Assembly (NCBI RefSeq): GCF_013032855.1 | Contig: NZ_WQDA01000004.1 | Coordinates: forward strand, 1-64,000 | Source of the DNA: Ruegeria arenilitoris | GTDB taxonomy: Bacteria; Pseudomonadota; Alphaproteobacteria; Rhodobacterales; Rhodobacteraceae | DNA length: 64,000 nt | Direction of reading: 5' to 3' | In this document: one piece after another, positions 63,405 through 64,000 of the stretch | Position numbering within the stretch: the stretch's first letter is position 1 | Layout: each line of letters starts with the position of its first letter | The notes under the pieces: model-generated | The model's input: only the letters and a program-made list of their open reading frames with translations | The model's database searches: none | What the model was told of the DNA's origin: nothing | Translations under genes and position numbers: made by a program

Positions 63405-64000
63405 ATGACCGAAGCACATACCCCTGCGATGGCGTCCGCCACTTCACCCACCCAAACGCGAAAGCGCGGCATCCGACTGTCCACGATCCTGGATCACACG
63501 ATCCTGATCGTCGGATCGTTGTTCATGATGCTGCCGCTGCTGATGATCTTCCAGATGACGACCGTTCCGGATGTCGAGGTGATCAAGACCGGACCCAGCC
63601 TGACGATCGGGGACGAACTTGGCCCCAACTTCCAGAAGGCAATGTTCGAGGCCTCGGGCTTTTCCGGCCAGAACACGGGCATGAACATGCTCAAGAACTC
63701 GTTCATCCTGGGCATCGGTTTTGCCCTCGGAAAGATCATCATCGGCATGATGGCGGCCTATGCGATCGTCTATTTCCGGCTGCGCTTTGCCACGCTGGCT
63801 TTCTGGGTGATCTTCACCACGTTGTTGCTGCCGCTCGAGGTGCGCATTCTGCCCTCGTACGAAGTGGTGCAGAAACTGGGGATGCTGAACACCTATCAGG
63901 GCCTCATCATCCCGCTGATCGCCTCGGCCACCGCCACGTTCTTCTTCCGGCAGTTCTTCCGCTCGGTTCCCGAAGAGCTGGTCGAGGCCGCGCGGATCGA
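63405..64000 (+). CDS. ugpE: ABC transporter permease, UgpE type (3' end outside window)
   Basis: The 198 visible codons start at ATG 63405 after AAGGAGGG and stay open to the right edge. A 27-residue polar start is followed by the first membrane helix (ILIVGSLFMMLPLLMIF), and the last visible residues RSVPEELVEAARI are the beginning of the EAA loop. It is the second permease of the operon. Confidence 0.9.
   Translation, partial: MTEAHTPAMASATSPTQTRKRGIRLSTILDHTILIVGSLFMMLPLLMIFQMTTVPDVEVIKTGPSLTIGDELGPNFQKAMFEASGFSGQNTGMNMLKNSFILGIGFALGKIIIGMMAAYAIVYFRLRFATLAFWVIFTTLLLPLEVRILPSYEVVQKLGMLNTYQGLIIPLIASATATFFFRQFFRSVPEELVEAARI

Noticed and set aside
1..64000. CRISPR arrays, insertion sequences, riboswitches
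   Set aside because: No regularly spaced repeats, transposase genes with terminal repeats, or known riboswitch cores were noticed on reading; a profile search was not possible.

Overview
The window (64 kb, GC-rich, strong Shine-Dalgarno sites, many GTGA/ATGA stop-start overlaps, several GTG and TTG starts) looks like the chromosome of a marine alphaproteobacterium of the Rhodobacterales (Roseobacter type). The assignment rests on gene content (TRAP plus pxpBCA, Ugp system, ExoF-like export protein) and base composition, not on a marker gene. No CRISPR array, integrase, transposase or plasmid origin was seen.

Region 1 (1-36.9 kb) is a large exopolysaccharide/capsule locus. A leftward arm (13136 down to 1) carries a phosphoglycosyl transferase, a sugar formyltransferase, a PIG-L deacetylase and a DegT aminotransferase, followed by a GT4 glycosyltransferase, an AsnB-type amidotransferase, several polytopic membrane proteins, a GtrA protein and a Wzc/ExoP-type tyrosine autokinase. 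A rightward arm (13805-32242) carries an ExoF-like export protein, a sulfotransferase, a WbpM/CapD-like nucleotide-sugar dehydratase and a CDP-3,6-dideoxyhexose set (rfbF, rfbG, an rfbH-like gene and an SDR reductase). It continues with one GT2 and three GT4 glycosyltransferases, a second sulfotransferase on the opposite strand, and a Wzx-type flippase. Two divergent carbamoyltransferases and a polysaccharide deacetylase follow. The predicted product is a sulfated, possibly carbamoylated and N-formylated polysaccharide containing a 3,6-dideoxyhexose.

Region 2 (36.9-53 kb) is the most unusual part: about 16 kb, all on the minus strand. It encodes two large dynamin-like GTPases, each followed by a smaller divergent GTPase, and each preceded by a protein of unknown fold. 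It also encodes a roadblock-like protein, a transmembrane Ser/Thr kinase, an FHA protein, a PP2C phosphatase, and two exported proteins that join a LysM-like domain to a solute-binding domain. I read this as a candidate undescribed envelope-sensing and membrane-remodelling system controlled by phosphorylation. Three perfect palindromes sit upstream of the kinase gene, and a 23-codon leader ORF starts the cluster.

Region 3 (53.6-64 kb) holds a tRNA-Leu(UAG), a MarR-like regulator divergent from a TRAP transporter-pxpBCA (5-oxoprolinase) operon, and a LacI regulator divergent from a ugpBAE-type ABC transporter operon that runs off the right edge. Stem-loops follow the solute-binding-protein genes in both operons.
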